Positions 1 to 15,300 are shown, counted from the first letter of the stretch. The stretch is 64,000 nucleotides of DNA from Cymbomonas tetramitiformis (GCA_001247695.2 LGRX02003698.1:20422-84421), one strand, 5' to 3'. The notes: generated from the letters alone by a model not told the origin. Numbers and translations are program-made.

Positions 1-387
1 AACTCTTTTTCGTCACGGTAGAACCCGGGAAAACAAACCGGATGCCTTTCGATAGGTTTGAAACGAAAAACATATCAGAATGTCAGATTTTTCTTTGAAA
101 ATTATTCAAGTGTTAACGAACCTTGATTTGTGCAAATGAGCCATGCTTCCAAAGTCGGACCGACCTCATATTAGCAAGTTTGCTTTACACGTCTCGAAGT
201 GCGACGCTCTCATCAGAGCGTCGCATGCCACGTGACGTAGAAGGATTCTTTCAAGTTCTACGACTTCAACGGCGTAGACTAGCCGGTATCTATTTGGGGC
301 TGTCTTGCTTGCGCGGATCCTACGAAACATAGCGCAAACGCGTGTTGTAAAGCTCCTCTCTCAGCGTTCACGAGATATGCCATGCAG

Positions 388-3300
388 GACAAGATGAACA
401 AAAGGCTCGCCTGAGAGCTGAAAGGCAGGTGAGTGAAATTGGCGGAAATCACTTATCCACGGTTATAGGGTCTCTTCGGCCGTTCAAACGTCAGTACGCC
501 TCGTGGTAAGACTCGTGCGAAGTGTAGATTCAAAATTTTCGTTATTTTTCGACAACCCCCAGAATCTCGAAATACATCAGTAAGAGAGAATTCGACAGCC
601 GACATACAAGATTCGTGTAGGAAATTCGTGCCTTTTGTTTGAAGAAGTTTTCGTAAGAATCCGCATCCTTCCCCGAAGTCTTCACTCCTGCCCCAAGGTC
701 GCGATGTCGAATTAATGTCAAGCGCCTACCGTTGAATGCTGGCCTGGCCAAACTTGCTAGCTCCCAGAATCTGACCGCGAGCTTCTTGGGGTCAACTTTC
801 CTGCGTCATGATGGACTTGCAAGCGCACTTTGCGCACGTTCATATTCCAAAGTGTTTCGGTACGCGCAGCTTGCGATGCACAAACGGGCTATGTACGGTT
901 TACAACTCGGTTCTGATCCGCGTCAACTCGCTGAGAGGACCATTTACCGTTGTTCATGGTGCACAAGTCTGCCGCCTCATCTCCTGCAATAGGTGTGGCG
1001 AGTGAGGTCTTCTGGACTAGCTTCTCGACTGGATAGGAGGTCGCTGAAACCACTGGGTTGGGATTTCTTGGGTATTCCATCCACTCCGCCCAGTACACCG
1101 TCCGCATTTCAATTTGTTTCCCTGTAGGCACAACCCGCCTGCCGGTCTTGATGCGCGGGTCACGCGCCGGTCGTTCCGCGTTTGCAGGCAGAGTACAACC
1201 GGTTCCTGGCGGAGCAGCAGCAGCGGCGCGGCGGGCGAGGCGGCGGTGAGCCCCAGAAGGGGGATGAGGTATACTTTCATGAGCACCAGGTACAAGCAGA
1301 TGATTCCAACCCCACGCCACGTTCCCATACCCTTAAATCGAGCGCTTGCGTGATCAAGTTTCGGCGCCACTCATACGGAACATATGAATAATCTTTTGAG
1401 GCTTAGGGTGAATTTAGCGCACACCGCCTCTAGAAAACTAGTCAAGCCGCTTGTGGCTTCCGCCGACCCTGAGCGACTGACTCAAGCTGACGAGCGGCGG
1501 GGGCGGCGCAGGAGGTTGCTCCGCGTCCCTTCGGAAAGCCGGTGGGGCAAGGCGACAACCTGCGGCATATGTACGACGGCCACGACCCTCGCGGAGCTTC
1601 AAAGGTGAGGCGCACCGCCGGCTTTCAATCAGTACGCATGCTCTGGTCGGAGTTCGCGAGGGCCCCGGAAAGAATCCTGTTTGCGAAGTGATTGGAGAAA
1701 TAAGGGGTCCTTCGCGTCGCGCCCTGATCACGGTTGCTGTGAAGTTCTTCCTGTGCCTACTCATCCCGAGAGAAATTTCTGGGAAGCAGGCCGAGCTGGA
1801 AGCCGATCGGAAGAGGCAGTACGGTATGGAGCTCGAACGTCAAATCCGCGAGAAAAAGGTAGCTTTGCAATTTTCAACCGGCGTGTTGCCGACCATACTG
1901 CGAGTTCTTTGGCACACACCTGGGAATGCCTTGTGGCATTGCTCAGGTTGAGCCGGCGATATCCTTGGAATGTGGGCCCTAGTTCAAGAGCTGACGTGCA
2001 AGAACCTCACTGAGCCAATCCGTGGTGTCCGCCACTCCTTAGGAGCGCGAGCGATCGGAGAAGGAGGAGGCCCGTGTCAAGTCTCGAGAGCTGGTGCGGC
2101 TACCTCCTCACACATATGCAGAAAGCATCGGGCCTCAAGGGGGATCGTGTTGTGCCGCTCACTGTTCGCGTGCTATTGGGCTTGCCGAGCGGCCTCAGAC
2201 GAACACGTGCACCTTCAGTGTGCTATGGGGCTTGCCGAGCGGCCTCAGACGAACACGTGCACCTACAGTGTGCTATGGGGCTTGCCGAGCGGCCTCAGAC
2301 GAACACGTGCACCTTCAGTGTGCTGTGGGGCTTGCCAGCGGCCTCAGACGAACACGTGCACCTTCAGTGTGCTATGGGGCTTGCCGAGCGGCCTCAGACG
2401 AACACGTGCACCTTCCAGTGTGCTATGGGGCTTGCCGAGCGGCCTCCGACGAACGTGTGCACCTTCAGTGTGCTATGGGGCTTGCCGAGCGGCCTCAGAC
2501 GAACACGTGCACCTTCAGTGTGCTATGGGGCTTGCCGAGCGGCCTCAGACGAACGCGTGCACCTTCAGTGTGCTATGGGGCTTGCCGAGCGGCCTCAGAC
2601 GAACGCGTGCACCTTCAGTGTGCTATGGGGCTTGCCGAGCGGCCTCAGACGAACGCGTGCACCTGTGAGGTGTTTGAAGCGAGAAGATACCCGGGATTTT
2701 GCCTGTATCATCTTTGTGGTTTATGCATTTTGAAAGCTCTAACTTTGCTCTTCAGTTTTTCGAGCGTGGCCAGCCAATGTGGAGTGAATGGCGGAGTTGC
2801 GCCCTCATGCCTGAAACGTGCTTTCGGGGCTGATGCTGTTGTTTGACGGAGTGGTGATGGTTGAAACTCGGCTGCAGCTGCAGCAACAGCAGCAGGGCGG
2901 AGACTTCCCACTGCCATTACAGCATGGTATGTACGATTTCAAACCAGGCAATGTGCACTTGACACTAGCGTGTGGAACGATCACCCTGCACTCTTTGGCC
3001 GCCTGCAGTGAAGTAGCCCATCTGCGATCAATAGCATTCCCGCTTATGCCTGTCACAGCGGCCTCGGGAGGTGCAGGCGCCTGAGTTCCGGGGCCCACTT
3101 TGCCGGCTTCAAGACGAACGCCCCATGGGGTGCGAGGTGCAGGCCCAGGCCCAGGCGCCGCGAATTGGCAGCAAGGCCAGTTCCAAGAGGTCTCTCCGAA
3201 AGGAGGAGGCTACGGCGGACCTTCCCAGCAGCCTCCTCTCCATCAACCTCCGCAGCAGTACCCATATCAGCAAGGGCCTGGCGGCTTCCAAGCACCTCTC

Positions 3301-6300
3301 GTGAGCCCCGCGCCCCGCTGTGGCGCCCCTTTAGGGAGTGAAGCGCCTATCGTGAGCCCCACGCTCCGCTGTGGTGCCTCTCCAGTGACCAACATGTGCA
3401 GCGCCTCACTAGGTTGGGATGGGACGCGGGTGTGGCGTTGGAGCAGCCACGGCAAGACATGCAGGGGGGTTACATGGGAGGGTACCCGCCTCAAGGTGAC
3501 CCATACGGTGGGGGTCATGGAGGCTACGGCCCTCTTCCTGGGGGGCTTCAATCCCCACCGCCTCAAGGACTACAAGGCGGTGGCTATGGCCAACAGTACG
3601 GAGGGAATCCCATTTCGCCCCACGGTCAAGACCACTACTACCCCCAGCAGCCGCAGGTGCGCGCACGGGTCAAGACCACTACTACCCCCAGCAGCTGCAG
3701 GTGCGCTCACGGGTCAAGACCACTATTACCCCCACCAGCCGTAGGTGCGCGCAGGGGGCTCGGAACTTCCTCCAATCAAGCAGAATTCACTGTGGATTCC
3801 AGCACCTGAGAAACGTTGCCAGGTTGTCTGCCGCCCCCTTCTTGGTGGACGCATTCCTGCCCAGCATAGTGTCACCCTGCCCAGTACAGGTGAGGATCGC
3901 AAGCTGCGGCAGACAGTGGGATGCCGCAACACAACTTGTTAGAGTATTTAGAGGCCGCGGAGAAGCAAGCGACATGAGGCTCGGGAGTCCAAGCCGCGTC
4001 AAATCATGGGATATGTGTTATGAACTGGCAGCAGGTGCATCAGCAGCAGCAGCCGCCATATGTTGCTGAGCCGGGTGGGAATCACAACCGAGGCCAGCTC
4101 CAGGTGGGACAGCGCTCGACGGCGCCGCGCACCACTCGGGTTGGAACGGCGCTCCACCGTTTTTTTGCCCTTCTCTGTCCACTATGTCGAGGCCCTCAGA
4201 GTGGCCACCATCTCGAGTGAAGATGGCGTTGTTGAACCGTTGATCAACTCGGATGTCGTGAGTGGATGGTGAGGTTGTTATTAGACTCTTACACTGGTCA
4301 CCATCTCGGATGGTGGCTTGGTTACTAAACCTTCAAACGGTTCCTCAACTCGTGATTGGGTGGTGGCAATTCTTGCATTTTTATTTTTCGCTTTTGTGTC
4401 ATCATGAATTCCTGGGGTCCGCGAAATGTATCCCCAGGTATAGGATACCACGGTCCAGGTTTTTCGATCGCGCGAGAAAATCGCGATAACGATTTCTTCC
4501 TTTCACAAACTGTTTCCTGCGTTAGTGGGAAATATTTCAGAACAGTTTTTTAAGCCTTCCGCTCGCTTTTTAACACTGTGGCAGCGGCAGGGATATATCA
4601 TAAAAGTGCATATGCATGTTAGGTACCGCATATATAAGGCTAGGATGAACTCATATTGGCGAGAGGAACAATTTGATATGCGGGGTTTCGCATTCTGCCC
4701 AGTAGAATGGAAGATGCCTCATCTTCGCGGACCTTTTCAATTTTTTCCAACTTCTTGGATCAGCGTGGATCAGTTAAAAGGACAGCGGAATCTTGTTCAG
4801 CAGGTTCAAAATTGCCTAAAACCGTCGAGCTTGTTCGGGGGCGAGATGGGGATTTAAGCGCTAGAATGCGATAATTCGCATTCACTATCCCGCACCGGTG
4901 AGGAAGCGTGAGTGCATGGCCGAAACCGCATGAAAGTGTGCTTGTGATTCCCCACGGGTATCACAAACACCTGAATAACTATGTAGGCTGTGTTTCCGTG
5001 CGTAGCAAAACGAAACACAGCAAATTTGCACTCACAAAGTAACGTTGCAAACGGTCACAAACTTCTAGCGAGCTCTACCCTATTGAAGACGCTCGCGGAT
5101 TGAGCCTTTTTCGCCTTGAGTGCACCAACACAAAGTTGGATATGCTTCACTTACCCAAGTGAAGCATATATATGTGCTCAAGAGCTCAATTGGCCTTGAA
5201 TAGATCGCAAAAGCAACAAGCATGTAACAATTTAACCTGACTGGCCAGTGAGACACCTTCCGTTGACCAACACTGGGCAACTTTGACCGTGATTTCCGGA
5301 GCCGTCCGATGTCCAAATTCACTTTTGAGACCGGATTTCAGCATGGCGCACCCCAGTTTATATCCATAGCCGCGAGGAAATTTTCATCCGAGAAAATTTT
5401 GTCTGACCGTATTATCCCATACCAGGTCTGGGGACCGCGTTCGATGTATTACGTAATATTTCTACGCAAATTTTAACGAGTGAAGAATAAAAATGCAAAG
5501 TTTGCGCGCGGACAAAATCCCTCGTCCAGAATCAGATTCTGGACGAGGAAAATAAAGATGCAAGAACTGTAATGCTGTTAGATCCTCATAGGGTTCGTTG
5601 TCCTGCATGGTACGAATTAGGTTTTATTCCTTTGCAGCCCAATGCTCACTCGTTCACGTTTTCTGAGCGCTGTGGTGGCGCTGTGGGGGGGGCTGCAGGG
5701 CATGTACGGCGGAGGGATCAGCCCAGGCCAGATGCAGCATGTGAGCACCGCGCTTGCCCCATTTCCTCTCTCGCCTCTGTCGCCGCACTCCGCGGGTGTG
5801 TGCCCTGGGAAGGACGCCTGCACCCGAGCTCCATCAGCAGCAAGCTGCTGCGCCTCTGCGAGGAACTGAATGGTCGAACAATGGGATTTTGTTGGGACCG
5901 GATGCCACGTGGCCCACACCTCTCACGGGCGTGTCCCAGAGAATCTGTGTGGTTGGGACTGGATGCCACGTGGCGCACCCTTCTCACGGGCGTGTCCCAG
6001 AGAATCTGTTTGGTTGGGACCGGATGCCACGTGGCGAACCCTTCTCACGGGCGTGTCCCAGAGAATCTGTTTGGTTGGGACCGGATGCCACGTGGCGCGC
6101 CCTTCTCATGGGCGTGTCCCAGAGAATCTGTGTCTATCGACCCCGCTCCAGGAGTTGACCACTGGCGATCCTTGAACACACGTAATCCTTCCCTTGGGCG
6201 AGTCACCAAGGCCAAGTCGGCAGGGCCGCAAGGGTGCTGAATTCCTACCCCCCCTCTCTCTCTCGGAACCCAGCTGCCTCGGCGTGGAGTGAGCTGGCAG

Positions 6301-9300
6301 CGTTTGGGCCGTACAGAACCACCACCAGAAGCAGAACTACGCTCACGCTCTCGAGCAGCAGATCCGTGAAAAGCAGGAGCGCAAGGTGCTGCTCTTGTCG
6401 ACCGCATCCCTTCACCCTTTCCCCTCGCGGCTCGTGCCTCTGCCTGTCCAGTCCCCACCGCGAGGCCGGCCTTGACTCTAGCAAAGGGCAGGCTGCATCG
6501 AGCGCTGCCCTTCGAGTTCACCCGGGACCGAGGCTCGTGAGACCCGGCAAGCATTGCATTGTCTGGAACCCCGGTCGAAGCAGAGAGAAGTGAGGTGCTG
6601 CGGCGGGGTGCCACGCGGGGCGATGCTCGCAGGAGCGGGAGTTGCAGCAGCGCAAGAAGCAGGACATGCTGGATGATGAGGCAATGGCCGCATACAACCC
6701 GTGGGGCAAGGGGGGAGCTGGCGCCCCTCTCAGGGACCAGAAGGGGGCCGTGGTGACAGACCTGAGCGCCATGCACCACCACAATGCGGCGATGCAGGAC
6801 GGCCTCCAGCAGGGTGGCCAAATGCAGCTCCAGGTGACCGGGGCACCCTCAGCACGGCCCTCAAATGTGGCTCCAAGCAGCCAATGGCAGCCTCAGCAAG
6901 ATGCCTCACTGTGGCTCCAGGTGACAGGGGAACCACTAGCAGGGCGTCCAAGTATGGCTGCAGGTGTGGGGGATGCTCCAGGCGTTCGAGGCACCTTCAG
7001 TAGGGTGCCTAGATGTGGCTCCAGGCGACAGGTGGCAGGGATGCCATGATGTGTGCCTGCAGATGACACGGACACTGGGGGAGGGCGCTGCAGGGCAACG
7101 TGCACCATGGCATGCCCGCCCCCAACCAGCAGGCGCCCCAAATGCCGCCCCAAGATCCGGTGCGCCCGGGCTCTCCCCTCACGCCACACTGGCTGAGGCA
7201 ACTTGTTGAGGCACGCCTGAGTAGCAAAATGGCGGTGTGGCGGTGTACGGGGCCGGAGGGGGTGTTGGAGTGATATGGTGCGAAGCGGGGGCATGGCCGC
7301 AGGCGGGAGGAGGGAATCTGGTCGGGCGGTTCAGGTCGGACAACGGCATGATGACGCACCACGAGGTCCAGCAGCGGCAGAATGCGCAGCGCGAGATGCA
7401 GGAGGCGCTGCAGCAGCAGATCGACGAGCGTAAGCGAATAAAGGATGCTGAGAAGGTGCGTTGTGTCGCATGTCCATAGCGTGAATGCTCACCCCTTAAC
7501 TATCCCTGAGATAAAGGGCACCGTATGTAAGCGCACGCCCTCACAAGCTGGCATGCCCGGTTTGTATGGAGATGAGAGCAACGTGTGGAGGGGGTGGAGG
7601 GGTTTGACGGCACGAATCGGGGAGGCTGGAGGAGTTTGGGCGATATGCAGGCGGCGCAGAAGGCAGAGGAGGCTCGTGAAAACGAGAGGCTGCAGCGCGA
7701 ACAGCAGCAGCTGGAGCAGGCGTTCCTCCAGGAAAGAAACGACAAGCAGCAGAAGCACAAGCAGATGATGCAGGATGCGGAGCAGGTGCGGCCGCATTAC
7801 TCGGGCCCTCTCAACCTTCTTCCAGGTGGTCACCGGGACCAGGGGCGTCGCATTTGCAGCGGCCCGAGCCACCAGCCAAGCAAACCGCCTTCGTTGCCGC
7901 GCATGGCAAGGGATGCAACAGCACAACGCATCACGGACCCCCCGAGGGGGTCATCCCGAGGCCCACGGTGGGCCAAGGCACGCTTCGTGGCCTAACGCTT
8001 ATCCTAAGAATATGGTGGGGGCTGGACACTAATTAAGCCATTGGTCAAAATAAGCCATGTATGTAAAATTAATTTCTTTACCTAATGACCCTACGATATT
8101 GGGGGAGGTCATATTAGATGAGAAATTGGCCGCCGATCTCGAATCTGCAGTCAGATTTTGCGAATTCTAAATATAAATATGGTATGAATGCGATGCAAGG
8201 GGGTGTAGAAGTGGAAATTCATATCAAATCCCATATCTTACATGGTCCTCCATCGTTCTGTGATACAGGATTCATTTCATTGGCCAGATCGTGAATGTGA
8301 CGTGTATTCGATTGGCCAAAACCAGTTCGGATTCAATTCGACATGCATCCAAATTTTGAAAGATCAGAGAACGCATTCTCCCGAGCACTCTGATTGGCCG
8401 ATGGAAAGCATCGAAACAAATCTTGGATAAATGCTTTCGTTTTCTTTACGTTTTGACCTAGTTTTGACCCTTGAAAAATGCTGAACTGCCTGCTGACTGC
8501 CGGTGATATGCGTGATAACCAGCGCTCAACAAAGCTATATATCACGGATATAGTCAGAGCCATGTTCACAGATAGTACATATGCTTGCTGGGAGAAAAGC
8601 ATGCGCACCATCACGTTTGGTTTTCCTGAGATTCGAATGCAACTAGGGTTCTCACCACATCCAACAAGCGGGAATGGACAGTTTACGTTTGTTCTCAGCA
8701 GAGCATAGGTCAACTGTCCATCTGAACCTTGTTGACACTCCTTAAAAGTGTGAACATGGCTTACCACTTGGGAGATGTGCGGAGTTCACGGAAGCAAACC
8801 GCTCACGAGCGATGCCGGCGTACTTTGATGCATTTCAACGAGCATGCAAGCGTGAAGTATGCACATATGAGTGAAGTATTTGCATATGCGTGTGCAAGCG
8901 TGAAGTATGCACATATGAGTGAAGTATTTGCATATGCGTGTGCAAGCGTGAAGTGTGCACATATGACTGAAGTATTGCATATGCGTGTGCAAGCGTGAAG
9001 TATGCACATATGAGTGAAGTATTTGCATATGCGTGAGGGTCATTTTCAGCTGTTTTCAACAATCTAGCACGTGCTTTGTGTTTTTCCCCCATTCCCCCAT
9101 TCTCAGAGATATTCAAATTTCACTTTCTCACGCTGTAGAGGCTTGCTGCGTGCGTACGACATAACAGAAGTTTTGGCAGCAGTCAGCGGACACGTTTTTC
9201 GTTGCGGAATTTTGTTTGGATCAAATGTGTCTCGATTGCCAGGCACGGCCGGAGTGAGCTAAAATCTTCAGCCATCTTTAAAACAGCAACGTAAATATTA

Positions 9301-12300
9301 GGAGTTGACGCCAATCTTGTGCAAATATACTCTTCACTGAGACAAAAACAAATACCACCTGAATAATTTTTTGCCAGAGCTTAACACTGCATTTGCCAGT
9401 GTTAAGGGCGAAATATTGTTTTCACAGCAGTCGAGTGATCCGCTTCGCCCCATCTGCATCTCGGAAATGACACCACTCTGACTCAGGTTCAAGGTTTTCG
9501 AGATCGGCGCGAAATTTACAGTGTTAACGTGGGCTCGGTCAGCGCTCGGCTGTGACAGTGTCCAGCCCCCACCATATAAGAAGCCTGGCCTCACGGTCGG
9601 TAAGCATGTCCCGGGGAACCTCGGCCTTTCACTCAGGACTTCGTTTGCGATGACCTCGTTTCTTGTCGGCGAGTGGCGGGGGTTCGGGGGCGCAGGCGGC
9701 AGCGTTGGCGCAGGCGGAGAAGGATCGTCAACGGGCAGAGAAGGAGCGGCTGGATCAGCTGGATGCGGAGCCAGCGCGTGGGGGTGGGCCGCCGGGGGTG
9801 CCACACGCGCACCAGCCGGGCAGTCGGGAGCGCACCCCGCCGTCACTGCGGGAGCGGCAGGAGGCGGGTGGGCGTGCAGAGCGCGTCGGGTGGGACGACG
9901 CCCAAAACGCCGCAGGGGTGGCACCTCGCCGCCCTCCCTCCGGCGACCGCGACAACCCCCCTCCGAGGGAGGGGCACTCTCGCCGGCAAGTCCCAGCTAC
10001 CCCTGCCAGTTCCGACCCTCGGATCTTCATGGGTCTCCCTCTCTCCCGATGGCCCCCGTGGTGTGGCACTCGGGGTCCTGCGCTCCGCGGTCACGGCGCT
10101 CCAGCCCCTGCAGGGGTGCACTGATGGGGAGAGGCCGGGGCTAGGTGCAGGGATCGGCCCGGTAGTGGAGACGGCTATCGACAATCCGACGTCACCAAGC
10201 TGCGCGAAGAGCTGCACCGCGAGCAGATCGGGTTGCGGGAGCAGATGGTGCGCCTTCCCACCAGTGCGCATGACCATGACCAGTGCCCACGACCATGACC
10301 AGTGCGCATGACCATGACCAGTGCCCACGACCATGACCAGTGCGCATGACCATGACCAGTGCCCACGACCATGACAAGTGCCCGCGAGCATGACCAGTGC
10401 CCACGACCATGACCAGTGCCCATGACCATGACCAGTGCCCATGACCATGTCCAGTGCCCACGACCATGACCAGTGCCCATGACCATGACCAGTGCGCATG
10501 ACCATGACCAGTGCCCACGAATTACGACCATGCCCACGACCATGACCAGTGCCCGCGACCATGTCCAGTGCCCATGAGACCATGACCAGTGCCCATGACC
10601 ATGACCAGTGCCCACGATTCATGACCAGTGCCCACGACCATGACCAGTGCCCACGACCATGACCAGTGCCCACGACTCATGACCTCGCGCCCATGACCGC
10701 ACCAGTGCGCATGACCATGTAACCAGTGCCCACGACCATGACCAGTGCCCATGATCAGTGACCAGTGCGCATGACCATGACCAGTGCGCATGACCATGAC
10801 CAGTGCCCACCTACCATGACCAGTGCCCACACCACGACCAGTGCCTATGATCATGACCTGTGCGCACGATCATGACCAGTGCCCACGACCATGTCCAGCC
10901 CATGACCCCATGACCAGTGCCCACCCACTGCACTGAGCTCTGGCGATCATGACTAATGCGCATGACCATGAATTAATGCCCACGAATTATGACCAGTGCC
11001 CACGACCATGACCAGTGCCCACCATGACCAGTGCCCACGACCATGACCAGTGCCCACGACCATGACCAGTGCCCATGAGTATGACCATTGCCCGAAACCA
11101 TGACCACTGCTCAGCGGTAAAGCTGCTGCACAGGAGGAAGGCTTTGGGCATCTGCACGCGACGCCACCAATTTCGATGTGGTCCGTTTACCCCCTGCTGG
11201 ATCTGGGGACGCCGAGGTGTTGCAGGTGAAGCAGGGTGAGGACTTGCTATCGCTGAGGGAGCGCGCGCGGCAGGCTGAGCTTGAGACAGAGCAGGCGCGC
11301 GCGGAGCTGCGGTGAGTTCCGGCGTTCCCCCGCTGCCGCGCTTCCCACCCCCTCGGCAGGCCGCGCCAGTGGTTACGTTGGGCTCAGTGGCCGCAGGGGC
11401 GTGGTGCTGCGCAGGGGGCTGCGGGAAGAAGTGGCACGGCGGCCTCCGCCCATGCCGGCAGTGGACGAGTATTCGGCGCCAGACATCCTGGAGATTCCGC
11501 CCGTGGTGGACTTCTCCCCACCCAGATCAAGAGGGCGCGAGCAGCCACATAAGAGGTGCGCGTCGCGCCTCGTCGAAGGTGTGCTGCGGGGCGCTTCGGT
11601 GGCGCCACGGCGTTCCGAGGGGAACTGATATCGCCCCCAGAGCGGGGACGCTTGGGCGCCCCGCTCAGTGGTCAGGGATGTCTGCTGATGGCACTGACAC
11701 CGAGGATGGCATTGTAGGATGCCCCTGGATATCCGAGAGAGTTTAGACCTGGCCGAGCCGTCATCTCCCCAGAGACCCATGTACCAGATTAAGCCACCTC
11801 AGACGGCCATGACAAACTACTCCGTGGACATGGGGGCCTCGATGGCCGGTGATAGGTGCGCCCCGTCCATCAGCAACCTCTGCCCGTTGCGCCTCCAGCG
11901 AATGCGCTCGCTGGGGGCGTGTGCTGAGTTTGAGTTCTGCCGGCGATGGATTGGGCAAAGTCGAGGGTCACTAGGCACCTCTGGATTTACCGCACTAGCC
12001 GCGCCATGATGGTGGAAGGACACATGCGCTGACCTCGCAAGGGCCGGGGCCGGGGCGTCCGATTGTGAGATTGAGAAGAGGGCCTGAGGGAGGCTGGTTT
12101 GCTGTCCCTGTTGGGGATTGGAGCTGATGGGAGCTCGGGGCACTGCTGCTACAGCACTTTCATTCCAATAGCCAACGGCCCCGCCCATCATCTAGGTAAA
12201 TCCCATGGCCATATGCACACCTCTCACATGGCACATCCGCCCCGGGCGAGCTGCGCACGGCTTGAACATGTGGTAGCAGCCGCCATGGGGAGTGGTGGAA

Positions 12301-15300
12301 TGCCGTGGTCTGCTAGCACAGGAAAATGCTGTGGAGGTTTCTGCCCGGATGCTCTTTCTCGCAACGTAGGCCAATGCTCCGGTGGTCCCTGCGTTTGCCA
12401 TCGACAACTTCCCACTCCGCCAGTTTAATGCTCAAAAGCGCAGCGCTCCTGAGCCGTGCACTGTGACGCGGGCTGAGCCTCGGTTGTGCTGATTTGCGAG
12501 CAGGATCGCTACCTCCCGAGCCAAGGGCCAAGCCCCCTATGCGCGGCCTTGATGCGGCCAGGCGGGCGGAAGGCTCGCGGCCGAGTTCGCGGCCGGGCTC
12601 TGGCCGCCCGCCGCCTGCTCCTTCAGGCCCTCGGCCGGGCTCCAGTGGAAGCAACCAGGGCCTCGACTCGAGGGCAATGACTCCAAGCACGATGAATTTA
12701 GACGCCCTCCTGCTACGAAATGAAAACAAGGTGATACCGGCGTGCGCTGAGCCTGCTGTTTCCCTCTTGTGGCATCCCCTTCCCCCAGGGTCCAGGCACA
12801 CAGATTGTCTTTTCGGATTTCTGCCACTTTTTCACAGCGGCAGTAACGTGGGTTTATACTGAAGGTTTGGCCCTGTTCACTTGTTGACGGGCTTGGGCTG
12901 GGAGGAGGATGAAGAGGGGTTTGATGTCCCTTGACGCGCTCCCTCTTTCGCCATTCCGTACCCTGCCCCTCCACCCTCTCCCCCGTGTCGGTTCCACCCC
13001 GGCATTTGGCCTAGGAGAAATGCCACATTCCTGTTAAAGCCGTGTAGCTCTCCCCCTCGGTGTCGGTTCCACCCCGGCATTTGGCCTAGGAGAAATGCCA
13101 CATTCCTGTTGTGCCGTATGCCCTCCCCCCGTGTCGGTTCCACCTGGCATTTGGCCTAGGAGAAATGCCACATTCCTGTTAAGCCGTGTAGCCCCCCCCC
13201 GTCGGTTCCACCCGCCCTAGGAGAAATACATTCCTGTTAAGCCGTGTAGCCCTCCCCGTGTCGGTTCCACCCCGGCATTTGGCCTAGAGAAATGCCACAT
13301 TCCTGTTAAAGCCGTAGCCCTCCCCCCGTGTCGGTTCCACCCCGGCATTTGGCCTAGGAGAAATGCCATTCACCTTTAAAGCCGTAGCCCTCCCCCGTTA
13401 AGTTCCACTCGGCATTTGGCCTAGGAGAAATGCCACATTCTGTTAGCCCTCCCCCCGTGTCGGTTCCACCCCGGCATTTGGCCTAGGCCACATTCCTGGT
13501 AATTGGGGGCGTGCCGTAGCCCTCCACCCCCGTGTCGGTTCCACCCCGGGCATTTGGCCTAGGAGAAATGCCACATTCCTGTTAAAGCCGCGTAGCTCTC
13601 CCCCCCCGTGTCGGTTCCACCCCGGCATTTGGCCTAGGAGAAATGCCACATTCCTTTTAAGCCGCGTTGGTGCTGAGATCATCGTTTCTCGTTTGCTCGA
13701 ATCCTCATTTGCCAAAGGCAGGCACTGCAATACATTTCATTAAAATGATTTTGTAAAGTGTTTAAAATGCATTTTGTGCGTTTTACATGCTTTCTAAATT
13801 CATGTTTTTGATGAGATGTCCAGACTGTCTGTGCACGTCACCAAAAGGAAAGAGTCCTCTGGGTCGGGAGCGGTGGGAAGAGCAAAAGGAACAGAGCTGA
13901 ACAGGCGTGTCGCTTCGTGGCTACTTGTACATCCTGTTTGTTTCACGGAGCTACATGTGTCATTCGGCTCTACTGCAGCAGGAGTCACGGATTCTGAAAG
14001 TCTGAAACCACAAAAATTCTGTTGCACTCCAATTTGAACATTTCTCTTTTGCTCGAATCCTCATTTGCCATGAAACCAAAGATGAAACTGTGAGGCACAC
14101 AAAAGAAATCTGATCTCTGTCACTGTGACCATGTTAACCAAGCGAAGTAGTAGTCCATGTCTGCGTCCCTCAGAGCTGTCGGGTCGATGTAGTGTTGCAC
14201 TGCCGAAGAGAACTGTGACCAGCCTCCCAGGAAGCACACTTTCTCCATTGTAACACCCACAGCTCGAGCACACGTCGTGGCACCCTTCCGGGTGCTGTGT
14301 GCAGAAAAGTGACCTCCTTCAGGAGGTCTGCAGTCCAGCTCGCCGAGAGCTAGACCAATCCAGTCATTTGCCACGGAAGCCTTGAAGTTCTTCGGGTCCT
14401 CGGGTAGCAGCCAGTAGGCGTCAGGTTGAGTCTTCTCAGAAATGCTCCAAGCAGTGTCACGGTAGAACTCCCAGTGCTCGATCAGCTCCTTCAACAGAGC
14501 TACCCCCTTCCAGGGGATTGTAAGGCGTCGCTTCACTCGATGGTGTCGCCGTCCCTTCTCCTTCAGTAGCACCACTGAGAACTCATCGTCGCCACAATGA
14601 ACGTGCTGCCGTGACAACGAGGTCCCCGTGTCCGGTCTGCCGAAGGTCACGAAGGCCACAACCACGTAGGTAAAGGCTCGCAGTAGCTGCAGCTCCTCAG
14701 GCGATCTCGGATTTAACTTCAGCGCTGCTTCGTGCACCCGTCGTACGTGTGCCGCTGGCAGCCACGTCCGCTGGGTCTCGATGTTCTCCTCCTGCACCGC
14801 CAGCTCCGCCTGGATGGTCGCCATCCCCTTCACAGCTCGGGTCACAGAGCGCCCCTTCGCTGGTCCAGAGAAACCAAGGTCCTCGTGGTAGTTGTTGATG
14901 GCGGACAGGTACGGCTGTAATGATGCCGACTGGATGTTCCCGTCCTCCAACAGAGAGGCGATGTACAGCAACACAGTCGCCTCCGACGCTGGCAGCCACG
15001 GCCGTTGGTGCAGCTCACAAAATAAAATGAATCGCCGCGCCTTCGGTCCGTCGTTGTCCTTCGTCGTGTCCAGCAGTGCCTTTTTCTGCATCGACACCGC
15101 CAGTTCGGTGAGCCGGGAAGGTCCCAACTCACCCCTCCACCGCTCACAAAGTGAGCGCGTGAGGAAATTTTGTACAGCACCACCGCGCTTGTACTCTTCG
15201 TAGTTGCCTCCGCTGCTCCGCTCGGTGTTCTCGCCGTCCGCGTCTGTTGCCTCGTCCGTGCTGTGGATGATTTTGAAGTTCTCTTCGGACAAGTCTAGCG

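Noticed and set aside
6045..6821. 258-aa minus-strand ORF
   Set aside because: Antisense to the exon at 6633-6833, whose [14 protein letters not shown] frame and splice borders are convincing.
9843..10854. Minus-strand ORFs of His/Trp/Ser repeats up to 276 aa
   Set aside because: Read-through of the 19-bp array; the frames are shifts of one another.
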